Source of the DNA: Pohlia nutans
Taxonomy: Eukaryota; Streptophyta; Bryopsida; Bryales; Mniaceae
Length of the DNA: 64,000 nucleotides
NCBI GenBank assembly: GCA_022496805.1
Contig: CM040103.1
Coordinates: forward strand, 8,388,001-8,452,000
Direction: 5' to 3'
Shown here: piece after piece, positions 46,577 through 63,253 of the stretch
How the letters are laid out: every line of letters begins with the position of its first letter
Numbering within the stretch: the first letter of the stretch is position 1
Translations under genes and position numbers: made by a program
The notes under the pieces: generated by a model
Told to the model about the DNA's origin: nothing
What the model saw: the letters and a program-made list of their open reading frames with translations, nothing else
The model's database searches: none

Positions 46577-46986
46577 ACTAAAGGATGAGGAGGACGGTTT
46601 GTGTCCAAGAATAAGTTCATTTCTTTAGCAACTTATTTGAATACAATAATTTTTACTCACTGTTAGCTAGAGTATTACATTGCAATCCACTGCACTTAGA
46701 GTATTGCATTTCAACCCATCACAAAAAAAATTATCCATAAATAATTGACAATATCTTATTCATAATTGAATTACAAAAGAGTTTTGAATTTTAAGTTTTA
46801 AATTTTATTCAAAAATATCGGTGATAGCAATCATAGATTTAACCGTATGGATAGAATCTAAAATTCATAATGTGCAACTTTTATTCATACATTAAGTTCA
46901 AAATATCCCTCTTAGTTGCATTTTATAAATAATGCATCTTTGCAATTCTCCAAATCTGAAGAGGGTTGTGGGGCTTTAGGGGTTAA
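46573..46986. mobile_element. Family-A TTAA element, right part
   Basis: It begins TTAACCACTAAAGGATG and ends GGGGCTTTAGGGGTTAA. The second half matches the right half of family A. It shares its TTAA with the elements on both sides. Confidence 0.7.
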
Positions 46987-47770
46987 CCCTTTAGTGCCCA
47001 AGTAACCACTAAGTGGTCACTAGATCACTGTTTAATGAAATGCTCGAAAATTTGTGAACCTAGTTGATGTCTGAAGTTCAGATGTGTAACTTTTGATTTT
47101 GCAGATGATGCAAAAAGACTTTCTTAGCTGTTCAAATACTTATGTACAAAACACCAAAATATTGCAAATACCTCAAAATATAGCAAATACTTTCAAATAC
47201 AACACACGTACTATGTGGTATTTCTTGTGTTTGCAAGTTTGTAATCTTGTAAAAAAAATTGGATTGTGTTCTCTTATTCTTGTTCCACTAGTGTTTGTAG
47301 TCTGATCTTCATCAATGTACCAACTCCTTTCTTATTTGGACGTATAAATTTTGTCCTAAACCGTACATAGATAAGTCACTCTCACCTATAAAATTCACAA
47401 CAATTATGTATGAGTTTGTTCTTGACATGAAAGATTGCAATGAAGTGGTGTTGACACAGGCCATTGCTAAACATCTTCACTTTTTTTTTTGAAAATTTAA
47501 CCCAAATTCTATTTAACTTTGAAGTCACACACCTCCCAAAATCTCATTTTTGAGAGTTCATTATACGGTTCAAAGACATACTATAATCTTCCAATCCAAC
47601 GGTCTAATCTTACCAAAATTTAACCGAAAATTGTTTCATTAAGCTATGCTTACATTCATACAGTTGGGTACTATTAATAGTAGCCCTAATTTCAACACAG
47701 AGAGTTTTAAAGAAACATCACCCAAAAAACCGTGGTTTCTCCAGAACCACCATGGGCACTAAAGGATTTA
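46983..47770. mobile_element. TTAA-flanked element, GTGCCC type, 788 bp
   Basis: The ends are TTAACCCTTTAGTGCCCA and TGGGCACTAAAGGATTTA. It is colinear with 5,030-5,821. The right TTAA has mutated to TTTA. Confidence 0.82.
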
Positions 47771-48347
47771 GTGCACACGACTGAAACAGCAGAAGGATGA
47801 AAGAATTGTAACCACACAATTCTAGGAGTTTCACAATGACTTCAGCCGCATCACATATTATTTCACAGGGGTGAAGTACAGTACAACATTGACAAAATAA
47901 AGAGTCTATTTGGAATAGAGAAAACAAAGAGCCTGACTGTGAATTGATGATCTAATACCTACCCCAGGCCAGTTAAATTTACACCTCGACTCTCAGCATG
48001 AGTAACTATGCAGTGTCTATAGTTGGAATTACACTACTGACAACAACCACTACTGTCTCTACACCAATTCAAATGGAAGGCTACTCTTAAAACCCTGATC
48101 ATAATATTCTGCCTGTGGCTGGGAAGCCAACAATCACCTGGTCATGATACACAACACAAATCATTCTTTAATGAGGTCTTTGATCCCAATATCTGATGAT
48201 CCACTTTGTCATGAAGATCAGATATGATCCCAATATCTGAATAGTGAGATCAGAAATCCTGCCTGTTCTGAGTGGATTTCTGCCTACTTTGGCCGGTAAT
48301 CAGGGTTGGGAAATTCAACCTTGATTAAGCAGGAAAGGATCAGTCAA

Positions 48348-52465
<4,118 letters not shown>

Positions 52466-53129
52466 TCTATCCCCCCTAGCCCCGCCAGCGCGTCAGCCTC
52501 TTCAAACTAACTCACCTCTCACCCTTGTTGATCACGCATCAACACTGTTGCAAACCTGACCGATTCACCTACAAAAGCCCAACCCCGACGGCGGACCGTC
52601 TTGTTCAGTTCCTCAAACAGATCCGAGGCTCGAGAATATCTGTACGATTAAAATGTTTGTGGATATGTTCTGCTGCCGCACCGAGTAAGAGAATACACGA
52701 AGAAGATGTACATGTATGTATACCGCTGTCATGTGACCTGCATACTTCATGCGCAACGTACCTGTGCCCCTTCAGAAATACTACCACGCACTCTTCGAAA
52801 AACGGAGGTGATCCCTGTGGTAGAAACTCCCGTAATGGTAGAGCCCTAGAACCTGCCACACTCCGAACGCTATAAATCTTGAAACCGAAGAAGCAAACTC
52901 TTACATCTCTCCCTCAATTCTTGTCCTAAAGAACATGAAATACAAGAAGTACTCCACAATACGTTTCTAAAGAAGAAAGACGCGTCCCTCTCAAAATGTT
53001 ACTGTAATCCAAAAGCCACTCCAACACTCAACATCGCTATGGCACCTCTCCAAGGCATAACCATTTCCAGAATGCAACACAACAAAGTGATTAGTTAGTC
53101 ACTAGAAAATCCATAAACATGATTCCACA

Positions 53130-53134
<5 letters not shown>

Positions 53135-53165
<31 letters not shown>

Positions 53166-53167
53166 AA
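53135..53167. repeat. GAAA microsatellite, eight units
   Basis: An uninterrupted AAAG run upstream of the BSK coding start. It may lie in a 5' UTR intron or in promoter DNA. Confidence 0.95.
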
Positions 53168-53469
53168 TACTAAGTTAAAACTTAGCTTCGATGCGCGTTC
53201 TCTCTAAACTCAGTAACTCACTGTAGCAACACTCAACATCATCGCTATGACGCTCTCACCGTTCCCGAATGATTAGTTCCTCACCAAATCTACATCCATG
53301 AAGTACCAGCAAAAAGAAATCCTATTGGTAAAAGACGTACTTAGTAGCGCATTCTCTCTAAACTCTAACGCTCAACATCATCACTATGGCGCCATAACCA
53401 TTTCCCGAATGTACACGAAATCCATGAACAAGCAAAAAGAAGGAAGTACGTACTGATTAATAAGTTAGC

Positions 53470-54090
53470 TTCGAACGATGTCTCTAAACGTAGTAACTCA
53501 TCGTGAAGTAAGTTGTACTTACTACGCACCCGCCGACAACACGACAGCATCTGATCGCACACCAAATAAGGAAAAAAACAATTATAAAAATAATAAAGAA
53601 AGAGAGTAAAAGCCGCAATCCGGGGAGACAGACAGCAAGAAACCTACGCATTGATGCCGCTGCTGCTATGTATGCTCCGGCGCCATCCTCATGTCGTGCT
53701 GTTCCCGGCCAGAGAAAAATGACGTTGGGAAAAGTGCAGAGACAGAGGAATGGAAGAAGCAAGACGAAGGGCATGGGGTTCCTGTACTGTTGCTGACACT
53801 CAACACTACGCTCCACACGTGCAATACCAGCAATTGCTGCTCCTCTGATCCTGCTGCTGCTGCTGTTGTTTCTGCTTCAATCTGCTGCAAGTGCTCAAGC
53901 ATCTTACCTTCAAACACACCGATTGTATTGGATTGTACCTTGCTAGCTCGCCATATCTCGCGATTCTCGCCTTCAACGTGGGAAGGAAGATGGCCATTGA
54001 ATTGCAAAGACGATCATCGAGGAAACGCAACCGAGTAGCAATGTCTCTGTTGGAGTGTGCGAGACGGAGTTTGCTGATCAATTTCTTTGC
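53470..54090 (-). other. Possible 5' exon and promoter region of the BSK gene
   Basis: On the minus strand a GC-richer stretch reads open through 53,940-54,080 into a donor-like GCAAG|GTACAATC near 53,933. It also contains CAG-type triplet repeats near 53,840-53,890. It could be a 5' UTR exon of the BSK gene about 1.5 kb upstream, or an unrelated transcript. No homology supports coding. Confidence 0.3.
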
Positions 54091-54158
54091 ATTTTAAGGA
54101 ACAACAAGTTTGCTCTTGAGGAACTTGGAGTGGTTTTTTCTTTTCTTTCTGCTCTTTT

Positions 54159-54539
54159 CACTACAAGGCATTAGAAGGAAATGTGTCGTTTTTCACTTAC
54201 TATAAATGAAAAAGGAATGAAACCACGCGAGGCACATGAGTTGTATGAGTAGTTTTGGTCACAAGAAGGCAGAAATATAGGTATAATATTCCACCCCTAT
54301 TCACTATTCTCACAAAATGGGGAATGAAAAACGACAGATTTGCTACTAGTGAGGAAATGCGTCGTTTTTCACTTACTATTAATGAAAAAGAAAAGAAACA
54401 GCGCCAGGCACATGAGTTGTGTTAGGGTCGACGAATGGTTTTGGTCACAAGAAAACAAAAACATAAGTATAATATTCAGCGACTATTCATAGGTCTCACC
54501 AAATGAGGAATGAAGGAAACGACAGGTCTTCTACTAGTG
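54159..54539. mobile_element. CACTA-like element made of two tandem halves, TSD TTT
   Basis: The left end is CACTACAAGGCATTAGAAGG and the right end is CTTCTACTAGTG, with TTT on both sides (54,156-54,158 and 54,540-54,542). The body is a direct duplication of about 190 bp: each half carries GTCGTTTTTCACTTACTAT, GGCACATGAGTTGT and GGTTTTGGTCACAAGAA, and each ends in GACAG..CTACTAGTG. Confidence 0.8.
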
Positions 54540-54810
54540 TTTCTTTTTTCTTTTTCATACAATAGTAAAGGCTAGCAACAATAAGTTGGCCCTCAATAAG
54601 TGTTAAAATTGCATATGTGTAATGGAAAATTGCACTCCTCAAAACAAATCCTAAAAATATACTAATTTGTAATTGTTAAGAGAATTTATAAACATTATGC
54701 TCGCCTCTTTAATGAATTGAAACCTCGATAAGTGTTAATTTGAATGAAAAGGAGGTTATGAAATTTTATAACTTAGATGAAATTGAGTTATGTCCATCAT
54801 GTACTTGAAA

Positions 54811-56045
54811 ATAAGATCATGTTATGGTTAACATCTGTAGGGCTTGTAGCGAGGCTTGCAGTAACTTCATTACACATCATCCATTGCATTTGTTGATGTT
54901 ACACCTTTTATTCATAGCATTCATCGTACTTACTGATGTTACAATTTTGATTTAGAGCAACCATTACACCTATTGATGTTACACCTTTGATTCAAAGCAT
55001 ACATCGTACTTACTAATGTTACATCTTTCATTCAGTGCATACATCGTACTTACTCATGTTACACCTTTGATTTGATCGAGGATTCGATTCAGAGCAACCA
55101 TTAAACCTATTCATATTACACCTTTGATTCAGGGCATACATCGTACTTACTAATGTTACACCTTCGATTCAAAGCAGCCATTACACCTATTGATGTTACA
55201 CCTCTGATTTAGAGCATACATCGTACTTACTGATGTTACACCTTTGATTCAAAGCAGCCATTGCACCTATTGATGTTACACCTTTTACTCATGGCATCCA
55301 TTGTACGTACTAATGTTACACCTTTCACTTAGAGGATCTTAGCTACTGATGTTACACCTTTCATTTAAAGCATTTGAATACTTCCCAAGGAAATAGGATC
55401 TTAGCTAGCGTGCACAAGAATCTCATCAAACTATTTTAGATTTGTTCTTCGATCGTGCTTAGATGTAGGCATTCATATCTTATGTATTTTCATTCTTTAT
55501 TTATATATAAATGTTAAAGTTTTTAATTCCAAAGTCATAAAAGTATTATTTGTATAAGTGCTACATATTGTCTATGCTATCCTTGATAAGCGTTAATTAA
55601 AAATGTTAACACCACAATAGTGTTATAAGATTCTTTTCTCTCAAGTGTTAACAAATATTGAGTGTGTATTGTAATAATAATAATAATAATAGTTGGCCTA
55701 TAAGACCATCGTAAATGAAGAGTTTGTTGAAGGTAGTTCCTTAAGTTTGTCTATGCGTGAAGGGCATCAGACAATGCGTAGCAAGGTTTACTTTTAGTGC
55801 TTCCTCTCGAAGTTAGATTTTATGACAAGAAGAATAGGCAATGGATGCTCTGAATGAAAGGTATAACATCAGTAGGTACAATGGATGCTTTGAACGAAAG
55901 GTGTAACATCAGGAGTACAATAGATGCTCCATTAGTAAGTACAATGGATGCTCTGAATGAAAGGTGTAACATCAATAAGTACAATAAATGATGTGTAATG
56001 AAGTTACTGCAAGTTGTACAAATGTTAACCACAACATGATCTTAT
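54811..56045. mobile_element. Foldback element with tandem repeats in its arms
   Basis: The left arm starts ATAAGATCATGTTATGGTTA and the right arm ends with its inverse (AACCACAACATGATCTTAT). The match continues inward through TTGCAGTAACTTCATTACAC. The left arm then has about twelve copies of a 40-bp unit (TGATGTTACACCTTTGATTC plus AAAGCATACATCGTACTTAC). The right arm has three to four inverted copies (55,838-55,995). A short unique centre separates them. The flanking duplication was not resolved. Confidence 0.8.
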
Positions 56046-56052
56046 AGGTAAT

Positions 56053-56276
56053 ATTATAACACTAAGACAATGATGAGGTGCTCCACTTTGAAAAATTCTT
56101 TCCAATGCAGTTTAACTAAGATTGACATAATTGAAATTGAATTGGAAAGTAACCTTGATGTAGTATTTTAAAAGAGTTTTTATTTTTTCAACCACTTAAT
56201 TTTTTGCTTTAAGCAACCCGTTAGAAATGGGCAGTGACCAAAATATGGTCTCTTAGGAGCTTAGGGATTAAACAAA
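56053..56276. mobile_element. Family-B TTAA element fragment, inverted
   Basis: The reverse complement matches 8,289-8,510: TAACACTAAGACAATG, GTAGTATTTTAAAA, and GGGCAGTGACCAAAATATGG, ending in GAGCTTAGGGATTAAA. It abuts the foldback element. Confidence 0.7.
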
Positions 56277-57057
56277 AATGTAAAAGAAATCTTTGTGTAC
56301 AAGACAAATTGGCAGATAAATAAGGAATTTTACACTACTTTATATTCCTACAAATTTAAAGTAACTCACACGCAATCAAGTATTTAGTTCATTTACAATA
56401 TTCACCTTAGATAGTATAGAATATACTCTTAATAAGGGTATGTAGTTTTTGTGTCACTTTTGTTGTCTTCTAGAGCCATGACATTTAGACTTGAACTAAT
56501 GGACTTGTAATTGTACGTCCATGTGAAAAAGGGAAGTGGAGTTATTTCTAACTCCTTCTTTACACCTCAAACTTTCTCAATACACTATTTTGTCTCCTTT
56601 GATTTGAATCTACCCTTGATAAAAGTATGTGGATTTTGTGTCACTTTCATTGTCATATAAGCTATGACAAGGAAACTTGAACAAACAGTCTCTTAATATA
56701 GGTCAATATCAAATAGAAAAATGGTTAGTTATCTCTCACTTTCTTTAGACCACTTTCTCAATCTCAATTGTCTCCTTTGAATCATTTGTTGTCTTCTTTT
56801 TTGATTTTTTGTTGTCAATTTCTTTGGATCTTCTTTCTCTCTTTTTATTCTAAGCTTCTACATTTGTTTCTAATAAAACAACCCCATTGGACAAGAAAAA
56901 CTACAAGGTGTAACATACGCTCTAGAAAAATGGTCCTCCTAAGATAAGAATATAATGCTCTAATATCACATTCCACTATTTGTAAAGAATATTTCTTATT
57001 GTGTACACTTGTGGTTGAACAGTTTCTATATGCCAAGTTTTGAACTCATGTACTTAA
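56277..57057. other. Spacer, no gene recognised
   Basis: Loose repeats of TACCCTTGATAAAAGTATG..TTTTGTGTCACTTT type occur at 56,400-56,690. No gene is seen. Confidence 0.35.
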
Positions 57058-57608
57058 ATAACTCCTAAAGGTCCTCACCTATTTTGTAACAGTCAAAGCC
57101 TTAGAGTCTCCGTACTTGAAATATCATAGTGTATGATTTATAATTTTTCATAGATAGTCATTAACATTACGAAAGTATGACAAAAATTTCAACAGGATTG
57201 ATTGAAAGACATTTGAATCACCTACAAAATTTAACACGTAAAAAGATAAAAACTCAAAAAAATTATATTATTGACAAATTTATCATCAAAATATATAATT
57301 ATTTAATGTAGACGAAAGTTATGTTATACAAGTAGTTAAAATTTTAAAGTGAAGAAATTAAAAGAGGTGCAGGATTGGGGCATCCCTAAAGAATCCTTTG
57401 CATTTTGAAAACTCAAATTTCAAATATCTCAATAGTGTAAAATCTTCAAATGAAGTCTATTCTTCAATCCTAATAGTCAAAAGATGTATCATAACTCAAC
57501 TTAAGCATTTAATGAAATACCGACTCCAACAAAGTTAACACACTTGCTATTTTTGGCCTTTGACCAAAAACCATTCAAAAAATGAATGGTTGGTCCTTTA
57601 GGGGTTAC
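57058..57608. mobile_element. TTAA-type element, about 550 bp
   Basis: The left end is worn (ATAACTCCTAAAGGTCC) and the right end is TTGGTCCTTTAGGGGTTAC. The interior is AT-rich without a frame. Confidence 0.65.
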
Positions 57609-58918
57609 CAAAAGAGTAATATAAAAGAATTTTGAGTGTAATATCATAGTAACATAATTTATAGTGGGTAGAATTGCAAAATGACCAAGTTAAAAGAAAC
57701 AAAATTGAAAAATTCAAGTAAATTAAAGCATAAGTAGGTATTTAAATATAATTTAGTGAATAATTTATTATTATTATTTATTATGAAAGAATAAACTATG
57801 GAATTTAATAAAATAGGTGCTAGGTTGATACAAACAAATGTGTAAAGTGGGCCTTTCTACATGCAAAACCATTTATGATAGCCAAATGTGTAACCCAAGT
57901 TGGTCAATTATTCACATGGTAAAGTAATTGTAATTGAACATTTTTAATGAAAGAAATATCAATCATTGTTGAAGTTGTTTTGTTTTATATTAATTTTTTT
58001 AACATTGAAGGTTGTACATGAACTATTTGCATCCTTTTAAAGATTTTTTTTATAATGTTATGACTTTAACCAGTAGTTGCAAGTCCATCATTACCACATG
58101 GAAACTTCTAATATTACTTGAGTTTATTGTCCTACATTCATGCAATGCATAAACTCATATTATTCACAATAAGCAAAAACACAAGCACCGATAAACATGA
58201 ATGAGTATGAAAATTCATGCCTTAGTGAATAATATTGTATGCTTAGATTTATATTAAGCTACCTTATTTTCATTCTATAGCCATAGAATTTTATAAAAAG
58301 AAATTATATAGTATACCATATTTGTTATTAAACTTGGTTTATATTGATTCTCAAAGATCCATGTGAGTTCCTATTTGTAAGACATAAGATTTTTCTTTTG
58401 AAAATATGTTGTTACTGGAAGGCATTAGTGCAATGTACTAAAGAATAGTTAATAAATTATTTTAATTGAATTTCCTAATAAAATTGGTGTGTAGCTACAA
58501 CTAATTCTAATTTTTGCTTCAAAGAAATTTGAAAAACATAACACATTATTTCATCTCACTAAATATATTCCAGTTTTGACTTTGAAACCGTAGTTGCCAA
58601 GGTTGAGAAAAAGGTAATTAACAATAATTTTGAAGGTTGAAAGTTGAAAGTAGTTTGACTTGAGTTCTAGTTCAACGCTCATCAAACATTTAGAAAGTTA
58701 ATAAATAAAACATTCAAATTCATATAGTACAATACTTGTATGATATTTTCAATAGTGGAAGCTAGTTGTACCAGATGAGTACATTTCTTTGCACATTGGT
58801 ACCATTTTTATGAATCTTGTATATTCTTTATGAATGTCATTGTGCAGTAGTAAGATGAGTTTCAAACTAAATTTGTTCAAAAACCTTTATAGTTATTAGC
58901 ATTAGTGCTTTTTAGAAT
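57609..58918. other. Spacer, no gene recognised
   Basis: Very AT-rich, with no coding region, RNA gene or clear inverted repeats. Confidence 0.35.
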
Positions 58919-61900
58919 CAATACACAAAATTTTCTACAGTCACCTTCTGTATATGTGACCAAACTCCAAGTACACAAAATCTACTAGTCACTTCAGTGT
59001 TTGACCTAACTCCAAACAAACAAAATCTACTCCAGTCACTTTAGTATGTAAACTCATAACAAACACACAAAATCTACTCTTGTCACTTCAATATGTGAAC
59101 TGACTCCAAACACACAAAACTTACTCCAGTCACTTCAATATGTGAACTAACTCCAAGTAAAAAAAATTTACTCCACTCACTTCAATATGTGAACTAACTC
59201 CAAGTAAAAAAAAATTACTCCACTCATTCTAGTATGTAAACTGACTCTAAACACAAAGAATCTACTGATCTACTCCATTCACTTCAATATGTGACCTAAC
59301 TAAAAACACACAAAATTAACTCCACTCACTTTAGCATGTGATCCGAATCCAAGTACACAAAATCTACTCCAATGGCATCAGTGTTTGACTTGACTCTAAA
59401 CAAACAAATCTACCCTAATTACTTCAGTATGTGAATTGTCTCCAAACACACAAAATCTACTCCACTCACTTTAGTATATGACCTGACTCCAAGTACACAA
59501 AATTTACTGCAGTCATTTAAGCACATGCAACAATCCCAATCACACGAAAATCTACTCCAATCAATTCAATACGTGACCTGACTCCAAATACACTAAATCT
59601 ACTCCAGTCACTTCAGTATGTGAACTGACTCCAAGTAAAAAAAAATCTACTCCACTCATTCAAGTATGTAAACTGACTCCAAACACACAAAAAAATCTAC
59701 TCCATTCACTTCAATATGTGATTTAACTAAAAACACACAAAATTAACTCCACTCAATTCAGTATGTGATCTGGATCCAGCTACACAAAATCTACTCCAAT
59801 GCCATCAGTGTTTGACTTGACTCCAAACAAAAAAAATCTACTCCACTCACTTTAGTTGTGACCTGACTCCAAGTACACAAAATCTACTATAGTCACTTCA
59901 GTATGTGACCTAACACCAAGTAAACAAAATCTATTCCAATGACATGAGTTTTCAACCTGACTTTAAACACAATACATCTATTCCAATCACTTCAGTATGT
60001 GAATTGACTCCAAACAAACAAAACCTACTCCAAACGCATCATTATGTGAACTAACTCCAAACACACAAAATTTATGCCAGTCACTTCAGTAAGTGATGTA
60101 ACTCCAAACACACAACTCCAGTTACTTTAGTATGTGAACTTACTCGAAACACAAAATCTACTCCAATCACATCAGTATATGAACTGACTCAAAAAACACA
60201 AAATTTACTTCAGTCACTTCACTATATGACCAGACTTCAAGCTAGTACACAAAATCTACCCCAATCACTTCAGTATGTTAACTAATCCCAAGTACACAAA
60301 ATCTACTCTAGGCACTTTTGTAAGTGACATAACTCTAAGTACACAAAATCTACTTCAATGACTTCGGTGTTTGACCTGACTCCAAACATACAAAATCTAC
60401 TCATGTCACTTCAGTCAATGTTGAATCGGACTCTTAACAGATAAAATCTACTTCACTCACTTCAGTATGTGATGTGACTCCAAGTACACAAAAATTCTAC
60501 TTCAATCACTTCAATAAGAGATCTAACTCCAAACACACAAAATCTACTCTAATCACTTTAGTGTTTGACCTGACCCCAAACACACAAAATCTACTCCGTC
60601 AATTCAATATGGGAACTAATTCCAAGTATACAAAATCTACTCTAGTCATTTTAGTATGTAAACTGACTCTAAGTACACAAAATCTACTCTAGTCCACAAA
60701 ATCTACTCTAATCATTTCAGTGTTTAACCCCTAAAGGACCGGAGTGTTTTTCCTCCAAAAACACTCCAATGCTGCCATTTTTACTCACCCATGCAAAAAA
60801 TCCAAAAGAATGTTATTTTTTACCTTCTAACCATAAGATCTTGTCCTAAACTATTTGAAAAACATACACAACAAATTTCGTTCATTTTGACCGCACGGAT
60901 TGCAAGATAATTGCGTTTGATGGAAAAAAACACCCCAAAAAACCACATGCCCGAAAAGTTCAGATGCGTTTGACCACATCTACATCAAAAAAACCTCACT
61001 ACCGAAACTTGTCGCACTTCACTTTCACATTCTATATGATGTTACTTAGTTGTGTACCAATTTTCGTTGCGTTTGGAGATGTTTAGGATGTTGAATAACA
61101 CCTTGCACTTGTTGGGGGTTTAAAAGTTCAGAAAAGACTATATGTTTTTGGAATTGCAATATTTTCGACTTTCTTTATTTAAAATACAAATCCAAGCGGT
61201 GAAACACAAGTGCATTCCACCCTCTACAAAATGGCGAAAAAAAATTTGAAAAAAAAATAAATCTCCAAGTTTTAGAAGACATGTAGCACATTTTCTAAGA
61301 ATTTTGGGGGTTAGGGGGGAAATAAAGGGTGGAGGAAGGGAATTGAAGTGCCAACCCATTCCAATGTTCATGACCCCACTAACTCTCAAGGTACACTGCC
61401 ACGTGGCAGTCCCTCATTGAACGATTTTTATTTTTTATTTTTTATTTTTAAAAATAATTTTATTTTTCAAATTTTTAAATAATATTTTTAATTATGAAAT
61501 TGAACTTTTAGTTTAAAATAATATTTTTAATTTAAAATAATATTTTTCAATTTAAAATAATATTTTTTAATAAAAAATAATTTTAAATTTTAAAAAATAT
61601 ATTATTTTTAATTTTTTTTATGAGCTTGGAAAACGGGGTGGTCTTCTGCCCCTACAGTCCACCCCATTTTCCACACACCGCCCATCTTTATGCCCCCCCC
61701 TAAAATTCAACTATTTCTCTACTGCCCCGCTGCCCTTTCTCCCGAAAAAAACACATTTCCCCTCATAACTTTCACATACAGTGTTGGAATTCAAAAATTA
61801 AATTAAATTAAATCCCCATTTTTCGTGGCACATTGGGGAATCTACTATTAAATTTCCTTCAAAATTTGATTAAAAATGTGTTCACCGGAACCTACCCGAT

Positions 61901-62475
61901 TCTCTAAATGTCCTAGTTAGGACACTTGGTCCTTTAGGGGTTAACCTCACTAGAAACACACAAAATCTACTCCATTCACTTCAATATGTGCACTGACTTC
62001 AATATGTCACTTCAGTATGTGAATTGATTCCAAACACACAAAATCTACTTCCATCAATTTGGTATGTAAAGTGACTCCTAGTACACAAAATTTACTTCAG
62101 TCACTTCAGTATGTGAATTGAATCTAAGTACATAAAATCTACTCAAGCCACTTCAAAGTTCACAAAATCTACTCTAGTCACTTCAGTGTTGGACATGACT
62201 CTAAACACACAAAATCTACTCCAGTCACTTCAATACGGTATGTAGGTGACCTCACTCCAAATAAAAAAAATGTACTCTAGTCACTTCCATGTTTGTCATG
62301 ACTCCAAATACACAAAATCTACTCCAGTTACTTTAGTATGTGAAATGAATCCAAACACACAAAATCTACTCCAGTCACTTTAATATGTGAACTGCCTCGA
62401 AGAACACAAAATCTACTCTAGTCACTTCAATGTCGAACATGACTCCAAACACACAAAATTAACTCCAGTGACTAA
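58919..62475. repeat. 47-bp satellite array, about 50 units, split by an insertion
   Basis: The consensus unit reads ACTCCAAACACACAAAATCT, then ACTCCAGTCACTTCAGTATG, then TGAACTG. Units are diverged and vary by a few bases. The array covers 58,919-60,723 and resumes at 61,945-62,475 after a 1.2 kb TTAA element. There is no spacer-repeat alternation, no leader and no cas gene, so it is satellite DNA. Confidence 0.9.
60724..61944. mobile_element. TTAA-flanked element, 1,221 bp, inserted in the satellite
   Basis: The ends are TTAACCCCTAAAGGACC and GGTCCTTTAGGGGTTAA, a 17-bp perfect inverted repeat. Removing the element with one TTAA restores a normal satellite unit across the junction. It is the longest TTAA element here, and its largest frame (83 codons, minus) has no transposase features, so it is non-autonomous. 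Confidence 0.92.
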
Positions 62476-63147
62476 AGTGACTACTCTAGATTTATCACCA
62501 TCATATTTATTTAGGTAGAAGAACAAATGATTGCCTTTTCATTATGCATGTCCCAAAAATGATTGCATGCACTATAAAGTTGCAATCAATTTTGATGTGA
62601 AAGTATCCATGTTTTCTTGTTTTCATTTATTGCATTAATTAAAATGTGATTGAAAGACATCCCTACTAGGTATATGGATGGAGATTCTTTTAAGAATATA
62701 GGCTAAGTAAAATTTAGAACTAATAATTTATAGTTATTTTGATTAAAAGAGAGATAAAATTTATTTCTAAATCAAAATGAACTAGATTGTAAAAATCTAT
62801 AATGATGAACAAGTTCCAATTATTTTTTTAAATTATGGCAATTAAAATGTAATAATACAAGGATATTACAATTTTCTATATAAATTAGTCTTTTAATCCC
62901 TAAAATTCTATATCAACCAAAATAAGTTTTATGCCTAATTTTTGTAAATTTGAAAAATGTGATTAACATTTGGATTTCTCAAATTTGAATGAAAAATTGA
63001 TTGAAGTTTTGAATCACATCAAACAATAGCATAAAATATTATAAAATTATCATGTTTTGAGAATAAAATAAAATAAACAAAGATTTTTTTATTAAAAAAC
63101 ATATGTTTTATAAATTTTGATTTTGGTTGGATAGACCCATAAACATA
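62476..63147. other. Spacer, no gene recognised
   Basis: AT-rich spacer with no coding region or terminal repeats. Confidence 0.35.
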
Positions 63148-63149
63148 TA

Positions 63150-63251
63150 CTCCCTCTGTCCCATAATGGCTAGCACGTAGGTTCTCTCAAATCTACCTTT
63201 TGAGTTAGATTTCAAAGAACCTACGTGCCAGTCATTATGGGACAGAGGGAG
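63150..63251. mobile_element. Stowaway-like MITE, near-complete palindrome, 102 bp, TSD TA
   Basis: The left arm is CTCCCTCTGTCCCATAATGG..TAGCACGTAGGTTCT and the right arm is its inverse with few changes, flanked by TA. It could fold into one long hairpin, a shape that often yields small RNAs. Confidence 0.9.
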
Positions 63252-63253
63252 TA

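Noticed and set aside
54870..55372. Regular 40-bp repeats resembling a CRISPR array
   Set aside because: There are no unique spacers between repeats, the genome is a plant nucleus, and inverted copies form the other arm of a foldback element.
58919..62475. Regular 47-bp repeats resembling a CRISPR array
   Set aside because: The whole unit is repeated with random divergence and there is no alternation of constant and unique parts.
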